Shown: positions 16,465-24,967 of the stretch, one piece after another
How positions within the stretch are numbered: position 1 is the stretch's first letter
Layout of the letters: each line of letters begins with the position of its first letter
Position numbers and translations under genes: made by a program
Source of the DNA: Pseudomonadota bacterium
Lineage (GTDB): Bacteria; Pseudomonadota; Gammaproteobacteria; Acidithiobacillales; Acidithiobacillaceae
NCBI GenBank assembly: GCA_021827445.1
Contig: JAKAVW010000003.1
Location: 1 to 30,218 of the forward strand
Direction: 5' to 3'
Length of the DNA: 30,218 nt
Notes under the pieces: generated by a model
The model's input: only the letters and a program-made list of their open reading frames with translations
Database searches by the model: none
What the model was told of the DNA's origin: nothing

Positions 16465-16797
16465 ATGGCAACGATTCAGGAACTCATTCAGGAACAGGTT
16501 CAGAAACATCCCGTCGTGCTGTACATGAAGGGCAACCCGCGGGCGCCGCAATGCGGTTTCTCGGCCCGTGCCGTGCAACTGTTGCAGCAGTCAGGCGTCA
16601 GGGAGCTCTTTACGGTGGACGTCCTGGCCGACCCACAGATTCGCGACGGCATCAAGCAGTATTCCAATTGGCCGACCATTCCCCAGCTCTATATTCAGGG
16701 TGAGTTTGTCGGCGGGTCAGACATCATGTCCGATCTCTATCAGCAGGGCGAACTGAAGAAGCTGGTCGACAGCGCTCAAGCGGCCAGCGCGAGCTGA
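16465..16797 (+). CDS. grxD: Monothiol glutaredoxin, CGFS type (Grx4/GrxD)
   Basis: Grx4-type proteins carry and deliver [2Fe-2S] clusters using glutathione. The 110 residues contain the CGFS active site (PRAPQCGFSARAVQLL, Cys31), the WPTIPQLYIQGEFVGGSD segment with the cis-proline and glutathione-binding residues, and the usual N-terminal Lys in YMKGNP. A good GAGG Shine-Dalgarno sequence lies upstream. It directly follows the BolA/IbaG gene, its expected physical partner, and precedes murA by nine bases. Confidence 0.96.
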   Translation: MATIQELIQEQVQKHPVVLYMKGNPRAPQCGFSARAVQLLQQSGVRELFTVDVLADPQIRDGIKQYSNWPTIPQLYIQGEFVGGSDIMSDLYQQGELKKLVDSAQAASAS

Positions 16798-16806
16798 TTC
16801 GAGTCC

Positions 16807-18075
16807 ATGGATAAACTGCTGCTGCGTGGCAATGGCCCCCTGCGTGGTGAATTGCGGATTTCCGGGGCTAAAAACGCGGCCTTGCCGTGTCTCGCCGCCA
16901 CCCTGCTGGCGCGCGAGCCGGTGCGACTGCGCAATATTCCGCATCTGCGTGACATCACCACGACCTTGGAGTTATTGAGCACACTCGGTGCAAGAGTGCT
17001 GGTAGACGGCCAGCTCGGGATTGAGGTCGATCCGCGCCCGGTACATTCGGTCGTCGCTCCTTACGAACTGGTAAAGACCATGCGTGCCTCGATACTGGTA
17101 CTCGGGCCGCTGCTGGCCCGACACGGCGCGGCGGAAGTGAGCCTGCCTGGTGGCTGCGCCATCGGCAGTCGTCCGGTGAGCGTCCATCTCAGCGGCCTGC
17201 AGGCTTTAGGTGCCGAAATCACCGTAGAGGACGGTTTCGTTAAAGCCCAGGCATCGCATCTGCACGGCGCCCACATCGTCATGGAGATGGTCTCCGTCAC
17301 CGGTACGGAAAACCTGCTCATGGCAGCCACCCTCGCCACGGGACACACCATCCTCGAAAATGCCGCCCGCGAACCGGAAATTGTCGATCTTGCCCGCTGT
17401 CTGTCGGCCATGGGAGCGCGCATCTCCGGAGCGGGAACGTCGGTCATCGAGATTGAGGGCGTAGCTGAACTGCATGGCGCCGAGCATAGTGTTGCACCGG
17501 ACCGCATTGAGACGGGAACCTATCTGGTGGCTACCGCTATGGCCGGCGGCGATGTTTGTCTGAAACGCACCGATGCGGGCCTGCTGGAGAGTGTCATCCT
17601 CAAACTACGGGAGGCGGGGGCTGAAGTAACAACCGAGGCGGACACGATCCGCATCCGCATGACGCGCAGGCCACAGGCGGTGGATGTGCGCACGGCGCCC
17701 TATCCGGCCTTCCCCACGGACATGCAGGCGCAGTTTATGGCGATGAACTGCATCGCCAAAGGGAGCGGCGTCATCACCGAAACCATCTTCGAAAACCGCT
17801 TTATGCACGTTTCTGAATTGCGGAGACTGGGTGCCGACATCAACGCCGACGGCAAGACCGCCGTAGTACGCGGGGTATCCCGCCTGCGCGGTGCGCCGGT
17901 GATGGCAACCGACCTGCGGGCATCCGCCTCACTGGTCCTGGCGGGGCTGGTGGCGGAGGGCGAAACCCTCATCGACCGTATATACCATCTGGATCGCGGT
18001 TATGAGGTCATTGAAGAGAAACTCAGTGCCTTGGGGGCGGATATCCGCCGGATCAGCAGCAGGAGCGCCGCATGA
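16807..18075 (+). CDS. murA: UDP-N-acetylglucosamine 1-carboxyvinyltransferase MurA
   Basis: MurA transfers enolpyruvate from PEP to UDP-GlcNAc, the first committed step of peptidoglycan synthesis. The 422 residues match the family. Lys22 and Asn23 (SGAKNAALP) and the catalytic Cys117 in PGGCAIGSRPV are present; Cys here predicts sensitivity to fosfomycin, as known for Cys-type MurA. The C-terminal half contains FPTDMQAQFMA and ENRFMHVSEL. Its stop overlaps hisG in an ATGA, so cell-wall and histidine genes are translationally coupled, an order also seen in beta-proteobacteria. Confidence 0.97.
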   Translation: MDKLLLRGNGPLRGELRISGAKNAALPCLAATLLAREPVRLRNIPHLRDITTTLELLSTLGARVLVDGQLGIEVDPRPVHSVVAPYELVKTMRASILVLGPLLARHGAAEVSLPGGCAIGSRPVSVHLSGLQALGAEITVEDGFVKAQASHLHGAHIVMEMVSVTGTENLLMAATLATGHTILENAAREPEIVDLARCLSAMGARISGAGTSVIEIEGVAELHGAEHSVAPDRIETGTYLVATAMAGGDVCLKRTDAGLLESVILKLREAGAEVTTEADTIRIRMTRRPQAVDVRTAPYPAFPTDMQAQFMAMNCIAKGSGVITETIFENRFMHVSELRRLGADINADGKTAVVRGVSRLRGAPVMATDLRASASLVLAGLVAEGETLIDRIYHLDRGYEVIEEKLSALGADIRRISSRSAA

Positions 18076-18719
18076 GTATCGGTATCACCATCGCGCTATC
18101 CAAGGGGCGGATTCTGCAAGAAGCCCTTCCCCTGTTCGCGGGGGCAGGCATCCATCTGGCGGAAGATCCTGAGGAGTCCCGCAAGCTGATCATCCCCAGC
18201 ACGGATCCTGCGGTGCGTTTTCTGGTGATCCGCGCCAGTGATGTGCCGACCTACGTGACCTGGGGCGCTGCTGATGTGGGTATCGCTGGCAAGGATGTAC
18301 TGCTGGAGCAGGAGGGCTTGGATCTTTATGAGCCCCTCGACCTGCGCATCGGCATCTGCCACATGGCCGTGGCCGAGCCTGCCAGCCTGGCGGCCCACGA
18401 TGCCCCGCAAAACTGGGAACGGGTGCGCATTGCGACCAAATATCCCCATATCACCCGCAACTATTTCCATGCTCGCGGTGTGCAGACGGAAATCATCAAG
18501 CTATACGGCAGCATGGAACTGGCACCTCTGGTCGGTCTCGCCGATCGCATTGTCGATCTGGTATCCAGCGGTCGGACGCTCAAAGAAAATGGACTGGTGG
18601 AGGTGGAGGAAATCATGCCCATTTCCAGCCGTCTGGTGGTCAACCGCGCGGCCATGAAACTCAAGCGCCGCGCCATCGAAACCCTCATTAATCAACTGGA
18701 GGCGCAAGTCACGTCATGA
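18072..18719 (+). CDS. hisG: ATP phosphoribosyltransferase, short form
   Basis: HisG condenses ATP with PRPP in the first step of histidine synthesis. The protein has 215 residues, the short form without the C-terminal ACT-like regulatory domain; it shows ITIALSKGRILQEALPLF and the PRPP-loop region DLVSSGRTLKENGLVEVEE. Short HisG needs the HisZ regulatory subunit for activity, and hisZ is not in this window, so it should be elsewhere. The gene overlaps murA and hisD by four bases on each side. Confidence 0.96.
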   Translation: MSIGITIALSKGRILQEALPLFAGAGIHLAEDPEESRKLIIPSTDPAVRFLVIRASDVPTYVTWGAADVGIAGKDVLLEQEGLDLYEPLDLRIGICHMAVAEPASLAAHDAPQNWERVRIATKYPHITRNYFHARGVQTEIIKLYGSMELAPLVGLADRIVDLVSSGRTLKENGLVEVEEIMPISSRLVVNRAAMKLKRRAIETLINQLEAQVTS

Positions 18720-20017
18720 ACCGTCTGGATACCAGCGACCCCGATTTTGCCCGCCAGTTTCACGCACTGCATGACTGGGATGCCAACCTGGACCCGCAGA
18801 TTGAAGTGCGGGTGCGGGAGATTGTTGCTGCGGTCCGCGACCGGGGCGATGCGGCGCTACGCGAGTACACTGAGCGCTTTGATGGGGTGACGACAGACTC
18901 TGCCGCTGATTTAGAAATTCCCCGCAAAGACTGGGACGCGGCGCTCAACAGCTTGGAGCCCACCCAGCGTGCTGCCCTGGAAGAGGCGGCGCAACGTATC
19001 CGCAGTTACCACGAGCACCAGCGCAGTGCAAGCTGGACCTTTACCGAGGCCGACGGCACGGTGCTGGGCCAGCGCATCCTGCCCCTGTCCCGGGTGGGGA
19101 TTTACGTGCCCGGTGGCAAGGCGGCTTATCCCAGCTCCGTGCTGATGAATGCCATTCCCGCGCACGTAGCCGGCGTGAAGGAAATCATCATGACCGTACC
19201 CACCCCGCAGGGGCAGGTGAATCCTTGGGTGCTGGCAGCAGCAGCTATTGCCGGCGTGGATCGGGTGTTCTGTATTGGCGGCGCGCAGGCGGTGGCAGCG
19301 CTCGCCTACGGCACAGAAAGCGTCCCGGCAGTAGACAAGATTGTCGGCCCCGGCAATATCTATGTGGCCACCGCCAAGCGCATGGTCTTCGGCCGGGTCG
19401 GCATCGATATGATTGCCGGACCCAGCGAAATTCTCGTGATCAGCGATGGCTCGGCACCGGCAGAATGGTTGGCCTGGGATCTGCTCTCACAGGCGGAACA
19501 TGACGAGATTGCCCAGAGCATTTTCATCAGTTGGGACGACGCCCACATCGAGTCGGTGGTCGCCGCCGTTGATGCGGCGCTGAACGTACTTGATCGCGCG
19601 CCCATCGCCCGCAAGAGCTGGGCAGACCGGGGTGCGGTGATTCGTGTGCGCGACCGTGCCGAGGCCTGCGCCATTGCCGACAGCATCGCGCCGGAACATC
19701 TGGAGCTGGCCGTGCAGAATCCTGAAGACTGGCTGGCGGACATCCACAATGCCGGGGCCATCTTCATGGGCATCCACAGTTGCGAGGCCCTCGGCGACTA
19801 TGTGGCCGGCCCCAACCATGTGCTGCCCACGGGCGGCAGCGCACGTTTCTCCTCACCCCTCGGCGTCTATGATTTCGTCAAGCGCAGCAGCCTCATTCAC
19901 AGCAGCCCCGCAGGTGCCGCGCAACTGGGGCGGATCGCCGAGCGCCTCGCCCTGGGCGAAGGTCTGACGGCCCATGCCCGTTCAGCGGCCTGCCGTATCC
20001 CCAAAGCCGGATCATGA
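18716..20017 (+). CDS. hisD: Histidinol dehydrogenase
   Basis: HisD oxidises histidinol to histidine in two NAD-dependent steps. The 433 residues carry the signature VDKIVGPGNIYVATAKR and GIDMIAGPSEILVI, the catalytic Glu-His pair in SIAPEHLELAV, and the zinc-ligand region HNAGAIFMG. Length and start are typical, and the ATG overlaps the hisG stop (ATGA). It is the third-from-first gene of the murA-his string and is followed without gap by hisC. Confidence 0.97.
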   Translation: MNRLDTSDPDFARQFHALHDWDANLDPQIEVRVREIVAAVRDRGDAALREYTERFDGVTTDSAADLEIPRKDWDAALNSLEPTQRAALEEAAQRIRSYHEHQRSASWTFTEADGTVLGQRILPLSRVGIYVPGGKAAYPSSVLMNAIPAHVAGVKEIIMTVPTPQGQVNPWVLAAAAIAGVDRVFCIGGAQAVAALAYGTESVPAVDKIVGPGNIYVATAKRMVFGRVGIDMIAGPSEILVISDGSAPAEWLAWDLLSQAEHDEIAQSIFISWDDAHIESVVAAVDAALNVLDRAPIARKSWADRGAVIRVRDRAEACAIADSIAPEHLELAVQNPEDWLADIHNAGAIFMGIHSCEALGDYVAGPNHVLPTGGSARFSSPLGVYDFVKRSSLIHSSPAGAAQLGRIAERLALGEGLTAHARSAACRIPKAGS

Positions 20018-21093
20018 GCGACAGCGCAACAACCGCCCTGATGCAGAACCTGCTCCGCCCGGAGTTGCTGGCCAGCAAGGCCTATGCGGTGGCGGCCGGT
20101 GAGGGGCTCATCAAGCTCGACGCCATGGAGAATCCCTATGGTTTACCTGCGGCCTTGCGTGAGCAATGGCTGGAGAGCTTGGCCGATGCGCCCCTCAATC
20201 GCTACCCCGACGCGCACCCCAACACTCTCATAGACGCCCTCAAGGCACATATCGGTCTGCCCAATGGCGTGGAGCTCATGCTCGGCAACGGCTCCGACGA
20301 ACTGATCCAGATTCTGGTGACCGCCGTAGCCGGTAGCCAGCGCCCCATCATGGCTGTGGATCCCAGTTTCGTCATGTACCGCCTGCTGGCGCAACACCTC
20401 GGCCTGTCTTTTGTGGGCATTCCCCTGGACGCGGACTTCCGTCTGGACCTCCCGGCCATGCTGACCGCCATCACCGCGCAACAGCCCGCCATCATTTTCC
20501 TCGACTGGCCCAACAATCCCAGTGGCAGTCTCTTCCCCGAGACCGATCTGGAAGCTATTGTCGCTGCGGCGCCGGGCCTGGTGGTGGTGGACGAGGCCTA
20601 TCACGCTTTCAGTCAGACGACCTTTGCCGATCGCTTGGGACGCACCCCCAACCTCCTCTTGCTCCGCACCCTGTCCAAGGAGGGCCTGGCGGGGTTGCGG
20701 CTGGGGATGCTGGCGGGGCCTGCCGCGTGGATTCAGGAACTGGACAAGCTGCGCCTGCCTTACAATATCAATGTACTCACCCAGCGCAGTGCGTCCTTCT
20801 ACCTGCGTCATACCGAAGTGCTGGACGCCCAGGCCGAAATTCTGCGTGCCGAGCGGGAACGGCTCTTCAAGGCCATCAGCGCCTGCGGTCTTTCGATCTG
20901 GCCCAGCGCCGCTAATTTTCTGCTCTTTCACGCCCCCGGGCGGGCTGCGGCGCTGTTCTCAGGACTGCGTGAAGGCGGGGTGCTTATCAAAGCCTTTACA
21001 GGCCACCCCCGTCTCAGCGACTATCTACGGGTCAGCGTCGGCACACCGGCCGAAAATGATCGCTTTCTGGCCGTACTGGAGTCTTTACTGTGA
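20014..21093 (+). CDS. hisC: Histidinol-phosphate aminotransferase
   Basis: HisC is a PLP-dependent fold-type I aminotransferase acting on imidazole acetol phosphate. The 359 residues contain LDAMENPYGLP near the N-terminus, ELMLGNGSDELIQ, the PLP-ring Asp/Asn region DWPNNPSGSLFP, DEAYHAF, and the PLP lysine at residue 222 in RTLSKEGLAGLRLG. The start overlaps the hisD stop by four bases. Operon position and motifs agree. Confidence 0.96.
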   Translation: MSDSATTALMQNLLRPELLASKAYAVAAGEGLIKLDAMENPYGLPAALREQWLESLADAPLNRYPDAHPNTLIDALKAHIGLPNGVELMLGNGSDELIQILVTAVAGSQRPIMAVDPSFVMYRLLAQHLGLSFVGIPLDADFRLDLPAMLTAITAQQPAIIFLDWPNNPSGSLFPETDLEAIVAAAPGLVVVDEAYHAFSQTTFADRLGRTPNLLLLRTLSKEGLAGLRLGMLAGPAAWIQELDKLRLPYNINVLTQRSASFYLRHTEVLDAQAEILRAERERLFKAISACGLSIWPSAANFLLFHAPGRAAALFSGLREGGVLIKAFTGHPRLSDYLRVSVGTPAENDRFLAVLESLL

Positions 21094-21689
21094 ATCCGCG
21101 TCAAGCCGAAGTCGAAAGAAACACCCTCGAAACCCAGATCCGTGTCATCCTGAATCTCGATGGTTCCGGGCAGGCCGACCTGCACACCGGGTTACCCTTT
21201 CTTGACCACATGATCCACCAGATCGTCCGTCATGGTCTTTTCGACATGCATATTCAGGCTCAGGGCGATCTGGATATCGACGCTCACCACACGGTGGAAG
21301 ACATCGGCATCACCCTCGGTCAGGCCTTTGCCCTCGCCGTGGGGGACAAGGCCGGCATCCAGCGCTATGGCCATGCCTACGTGCCTCTGGACGAGGCGCT
21401 GTCGCGGGTCGTGGTGGACCTTTCCGGCCGTCCCGGACTGATCTTCGCGGTCGAATTCCCCCGCGCTCAGGTGGGCGGCTTTGATGTGGATCTCTTCCAT
21501 GAATTCTTTCAGGGCTTCGTCAACCACGCACAGGTGACACTGCATCTGGACGCTTTGCGTGGCACCAATGCCCACCACATCACCGAGACCCTCTTCAAGG
21601 CCTGTGGACGTGCCCTGCGCATGGCTGTCGCCCCTGATCCGCGCATGGCGGGCGCCGTGCCCAGTACCAAGGGCACCCTGACCCGATGA
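21090..21689 (+). CDS. hisB: Imidazoleglycerol-phosphate dehydratase
   Basis: HisB here is the monofunctional dehydratase (199 residues), not the fused phosphatase-dehydratase of enterics, so histidinol-phosphate phosphatase must be encoded elsewhere. Both metal-binding repeats are present: DAHHTVEDIGITLGQAF and NAHHITETLFKACGRAL, along with GLPFLDHMIHQ. The start is a GTG at 21090 overlapping the hisC stop (GTGA). The stop overlaps hisH. Confidence 0.97.
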   Translation: MNPRQAEVERNTLETQIRVILNLDGSGQADLHTGLPFLDHMIHQIVRHGLFDMHIQAQGDLDIDAHHTVEDIGITLGQAFALAVGDKAGIQRYGHAYVPLDEALSRVVVDLSGRPGLIFAVEFPRAQVGGFDVDLFHEFFQGFVNHAQVTLHLDALRGTNAHHITETLFKACGRALRMAVAPDPRMAGAVPSTKGTLTR

Positions 21690-22357
21690 GCGCCGCCACG
21701 ACCCGCGTCGGTATTATCGACTACGGCATGGGCAACCTCTACTCGGTGGCCAAGGCCGTGGAGTATCTGGGCGGCAAGGCGATTGTCAGTGATCAGGCCA
21801 GCGAACTGGCCACCACGGACCGCATCATCTTCCCCGGCGTCGGCGCCTTCGGCGACTGTATGGCGGCGCTGGAAGTCCGTGAGCTCAGCGACTTCGTCCG
21901 CGTTGCGGCGCAGACCCGGCCCTTCCTCGGCATCTGCCTCGGGATGCAGATGCTCATGGACAGCAGTGTGGAGCATGGCGAACACGCCGGGCTCGGTCTG
22001 CTGCCGGGGCGTGTCATCTCCTTTCCCGAAGAAGCCCTGCAGGCCGCGGATGGCAGGCGCCTGAAAATTCCCCACATGGGCTGGAACGAGCTGCATCAAC
22101 TCGTGGAACACCCGCTTTTTGCTGGCGTTCCCCAGAATGCCTACTTTTACTTCGTCCACTCCTTCTATGTGGAACCCTCCGCCCCCGAGATACTCGCGGC
22201 CTTCAGCGATTACGCCTTTCCCTTCTGTGCGGCGGTGGCGGCGGATAACCTGTTCGCCCTGCAATGCCACCCGGAAAAGAGCGGCACGGCAGGCCTGCGC
22301 CTGCTCGGAAACTTTCTCGGCTGGGACGGCGATTGCGGAGCCAACTGTGCGATTTGA
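21686..22357 (+). CDS. hisH: Imidazole glycerol phosphate synthase, glutaminase subunit
   Basis: HisH supplies ammonia from glutamine to HisF. The 223 residues form a class I glutamine amidotransferase: nucleophile Cys84 in FLGICLGMQML, and His195/Glu197 in QCHPEKSG. The N-terminal IIDYGMGNLYSVAKAVE and the oxyanion-strand FPGVGAFGDCM are typical. The C-terminus carries two extra cysteines (GDCGANC), which look unremarkable. It overlaps hisB and is separated from hisA by 39 bases. Confidence 0.97.
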   Translation: MSAATTRVGIIDYGMGNLYSVAKAVEYLGGKAIVSDQASELATTDRIIFPGVGAFGDCMAALEVRELSDFVRVAAQTRPFLGICLGMQMLMDSSVEHGEHAGLGLLPGRVISFPEEALQAADGRRLKIPHMGWNELHQLVEHPLFAGVPQNAYFYFVHSFYVEPSAPEILAAFSDYAFPFCAAVAADNLFALQCHPEKSGTAGLRLLGNFLGWDGDCGANCAI

Positions 22358-22396
22358 TGCTGTTTTCTGGAACAACCTTGTGTGGAGGAAATTGTC

Positions 22397-23125
22397 ATGC
22401 TGTTGATTCCGGCCATCGACCTCAAGGGCGGGAACTGTGTGCGCTTACGGCAGGGCCGGATGGAAGACCACACGGTCTTCTCGGATAACCCGGTCGCCAC
22501 GGCGCAACGCTGGGTGGAAGCGGGCGCCAAACGCCTGCACATCGTCGATCTCGACGGCGCCGTGCAGGGGGAACCGGTGAATGCGCAAGCGATCGCCGCC
22601 ATCTGCGCGCACTTTCCCGATCTCGAAATCCAGCTCGGCGGTGGCATCCGCAGCGAAGAGCAGATTGAAACCTACATCCAGGCTGGGGTCCGTTATGTGA
22701 TCATCGGTACCCAGGCAGTTAAAGCCCCCGGCTTCGTCGCCGATGCCGCAGTGAGTTTCCCCGGCCATATCATGGTGGGCATTGACGCCCGCGACGGCAA
22801 AGTCGCCACCGAAGGCTGGTCAAAACTCTCCCGTCATGACCCCATTGACCTCGCCCGGCACTTTGCCGCCGACGGTATTGAGGCCATCATTTACACCGAC
22901 ATCAGCCGCGACGGTATGCTCAGCGGCCCGAACATTTCCGCAACCGTGGCGCTGGCCCAGGCTGTGCCAGTACCAGTCATCGCCTCGGGCGGCATCGCCA
23001 ATCTGGAGCAGGTACTAGCGCTCAAGGCCTACGAGGGCGACGGCGTCACCGGCGCCATTACCGGCCGCGCCATTTATGAAGGAACCCTGGACTTTAGCCA
23101 GGCCCGTGCCCTGGCCGAGGCCTAA
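22397..23125 (+). CDS. hisA: ProFAR isomerase HisA
   Basis: HisA isomerises ProFAR to PRFAR. The 242-residue beta/alpha barrel has the catalytic Asp8 in LIPAIDLKGG and the second Asp in IYTDISRDGMLSGPN, plus phosphate-binding loops LGGGIRSEEQ and ASGGIANLEQ. The ATG at 22397 has GGAGG nine bases upstream, which decides it over an in-frame GTG at 22382. It is one of the few his genes with its own clear ribosome site. Confidence 0.97.
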   Translation: MLLIPAIDLKGGNCVRLRQGRMEDHTVFSDNPVATAQRWVEAGAKRLHIVDLDGAVQGEPVNAQAIAAICAHFPDLEIQLGGGIRSEEQIETYIQAGVRYVIIGTQAVKAPGFVADAAVSFPGHIMVGIDARDGKVATEGWSKLSRHDPIDLARHFAADGIEAIIYTDISRDGMLSGPNISATVALAQAVPVPVIASGGIANLEQVLALKAYEGDGVTGAITGRAIYEGTLDFSQARALAEA

Positions 23126-23129
23126 GCAG

Positions 23130-23891
23130 ATGCTCGCTAAGCGCATCATACCCTGCCTGGACATCGACCACGGTCGCGTGGTGAAGGGCGTCCAGTTCAT
23201 TGCCTTGCGCGACGCCGGCGATCCGGTGGAAGTGGCCAAACGCTACAACGATGAGGGTGCCGACGAAATCACCTTTCTCGACATCTCCGCCAGTTATGAA
23301 GAGCGCGGCACCCTTGCCGATGTGGTGTCTGCCGTGGCTGCCCAGGTCTTCATTCCCTTGACGGTAGGCGGTGGGGTGCGTTGCGTCGAAGACATCCGCA
23401 CCTTACTTCTCGCCGGTGCCGACAAGGTCAGCATCAACAGCGCCGCCGTCAATGAACCGGCACTGGTGCGCGCCGCCGCCCGGCGTTTCGGTAACTCCTG
23501 CATCGTCGTCGCCATCGACGCCAAGCGGGTGGACGACCACTGGGAAGTCTTCACCCACGGCGGCCGGCGCAGTACCGGCCTGGATGCGGTGGCCTGGGCG
23601 CAGCAGATGGCCGAATACGGCACCGGCGAAATCCTGCTCACCAGTATGGATCGCGATGGTACTGGGGTTGGTTTCGATCTTGCCCTCACCCGCGCCGTCA
23701 GCGATGCCGTGCCAATACCCGTGATCGCCTCGGGGGGCGTCGGAGAAATTCAACACTTCGTCGAAGGCATCCAGCAAGGGCATGCCGATGCGGTATTAGC
23801 CGCCAGCGTCTTCCACTTCGGCCAGTTTCGCATCTCCGAGGTCAAGGCACAGATGGCTGCCGCGGGAATTCCAGTGCGCGAAACCCGCTAA
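23130..23891 (+). CDS. hisF: Imidazole glycerol phosphate synthase, cyclase subunit
   Basis: HisF makes imidazole glycerol phosphate and AICAR from PRFAR with ammonia from HisH. The 253 residues include catalytic Asp11 in IIPCLDIDHGRVVKG, the Asp of ILLTSMDRDGTGVGFD, and phosphate loops VGGGVRCVED and ASGGVGEIQHF. The ATG at 23130 lies four bases after the hisA stop; the longer open frame inside hisA is rejected because the family starts at MLAKRIIPC. A 77-base gap precedes hisIE. Confidence 0.97.
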   Translation: MLAKRIIPCLDIDHGRVVKGVQFIALRDAGDPVEVAKRYNDEGADEITFLDISASYEERGTLADVVSAVAAQVFIPLTVGGGVRCVEDIRTLLLAGADKVSINSAAVNEPALVRAAARRFGNSCIVVAIDAKRVDDHWEVFTHGGRRSTGLDAVAWAQQMAEYGTGEILLTSMDRDGTGVGFDLALTRAVSDAVPIPVIASGGVGEIQHFVEGIQQGHADAVLAASVFHFGQFRISEVKAQMAAAGIPVRETR

Positions 23892-23968
23892 AGCGCGCAG
23901 TGCATCTGTCAGGCGTAACCTGCATATTATTGTGAGTAGACAGACATTAACGAGGGGTGCTGACCATC

Positions 23969-24667
23969 ATGGGTGAACCGAAAGCACGGCACGCCGCCAT
24001 ACTCGCCGCCGTGCACTGGAATGCAGATGGCCTGGTGCCTGCCATCGCTCAGGATGCCCGCAGCGGCCAGGTACTGATGCTGGCCTGGATGAATGCCGAG
24101 GCCTTGCTGGCGACGCTTCATGACGGCATGGGCACCTACTGGTCGCGCTCCCGGCAGGCGCTCTGGCGTAAAGGCGAGACCTCCGGCCATATTCAACATC
24201 TGGTGGATCTGCGCCTCGACTGTGATGGCGACACCATTCTTATGCGCGTCATTCAGGAAGGTCCTGCCTGCCACACGGGAGAGAAAACCTGCTTCTTCCT
24301 CGGCCAACCCGGTACCGATGGCTGGCAGCATCAGGCCCCGCCGCCCGGCAGCATCCTCGATAGTTTGCAGGCCACCCTGCACCGTCGGCGAGCGGCTGAT
24401 CCCGGCCAGTCCTACGTAGCACAACTGCTCCGTGGGGGCCAGGATCGGATCTTGAAAAAGGTGGGAGAAGAAGCCACCGAATTTGTCATCGCCTGCAAGA
24501 ATTCTGAGTCGCAACCGATTATTGCAGAGGCCGCAGACCTCCTCTTTCACCTGATGGTGGCCTTGGAGGAACAGGAATTGCATATTGATGACGTCCTCGG
24601 GGAACTGGCGCGACGTGAAGGGATTTCCGGCCTGGAAGAGAAGGCAGCACGACGTCCGCAAGCTTGA
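23969..24667 (+). CDS. hisIE: Bifunctional phosphoribosyl-AMP cyclohydrolase / phosphoribosyl-ATP pyrophosphatase
   Basis: This fused enzyme catalyses steps two and three of histidine synthesis. The HisI part (about residues 15-120) has LMLAWMNAEALLATL, YWSRSRQALWRKGETSGH, the metal-binding DLRLDCDGDTILM, and the cysteines in GPACHTGEKTCFF. The HisE part (from about 130) has LKKVGEEATEFVIACKN and AADLLFHLMVAL. The two are separate genes in many alpha- and beta-proteobacteria, so the fusion is worth noting. I chose the ATG at 23969, eleven bases after GAGGGG; an in-frame GTG at 23957 falls inside that ribosome site. Confidence 0.95.
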   Translation: MGEPKARHAAILAAVHWNADGLVPAIAQDARSGQVLMLAWMNAEALLATLHDGMGTYWSRSRQALWRKGETSGHIQHLVDLRLDCDGDTILMRVIQEGPACHTGEKTCFFLGQPGTDGWQHQAPPPGSILDSLQATLHRRRAADPGQSYVAQLLRGGQDRILKKVGEEATEFVIACKNSESQPIIAEAADLLFHLMVALEEQELHIDDVLGELARREGISGLEEKAARRPQA

Positions 24668-24692
24668 CGCAACCGCTTTATTTTCCTATGGT
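24664..24692 (+). promoter_or_regulatory. Candidate sigma-70 promoter for tatABC
   Basis: TTGACG at 24664-24669 (5 of 6 to TTGACA) is followed after exactly 17 bases by TATGGT at 24687-24692 (4 of 6 to TATAAT). The -35 box overlaps the hisIE stop codon. The predicted transcript would start about 44 bases before tatA, leaving room for its strong ribosome site. This suggests tatABC can be transcribed independently of the his operon. Confidence 0.6.
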
Positions 24693-24742
24693 CCAAGGGT
24701 TAGTTGTAGTGCGTAAACCCCTGCGGGGGGAGGAGAGCAGTC

Positions 24743-24961
24743 ATGGGCGCTTTTAGTATCTGGCATCTGGTCATCATTTTGTTAATCGTGGTCGCGCTGT
24801 TTGGCACCGCAAAACTGCGTCACGTAGGTTCGGACCTGGGTGCTGCCATCAAGAGCTTCCGCTCTGCCGTCAAGGAAGAGGAAGAAAAGAAGGAAACCAT
24901 CGGTCACACTATTGATGCCGAGGTCCAGCCCAGCAAAGAACACGAAACCGTTAACCGCTGA
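24743..24961 (+). CDS. tatA: Twin-arginine translocase subunit TatA
   Basis: TatA oligomerises to form the pore for folded proteins. The 72 residues have a short periplasmic N-terminus, one membrane helix (IWHLVIILLIVVALFG, about residues 6-21), the hinge FGTAKL, the amphipathic helix LRHVGSDLGAAIKSFRSAV and a charged tail. A strong GGAGGAGA ribosome site lies about eight bases upstream, suiting the high amount of TatA needed relative to TatB and TatC. tatB follows after six bases. Confidence 0.96.
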   Translation: MGAFSIWHLVIILLIVVALFGTAKLRHVGSDLGAAIKSFRSAVKEEEEKKETIGHTIDAEVQPSKEHETVNR

Positions 24962-24967
24962 TCGCTT

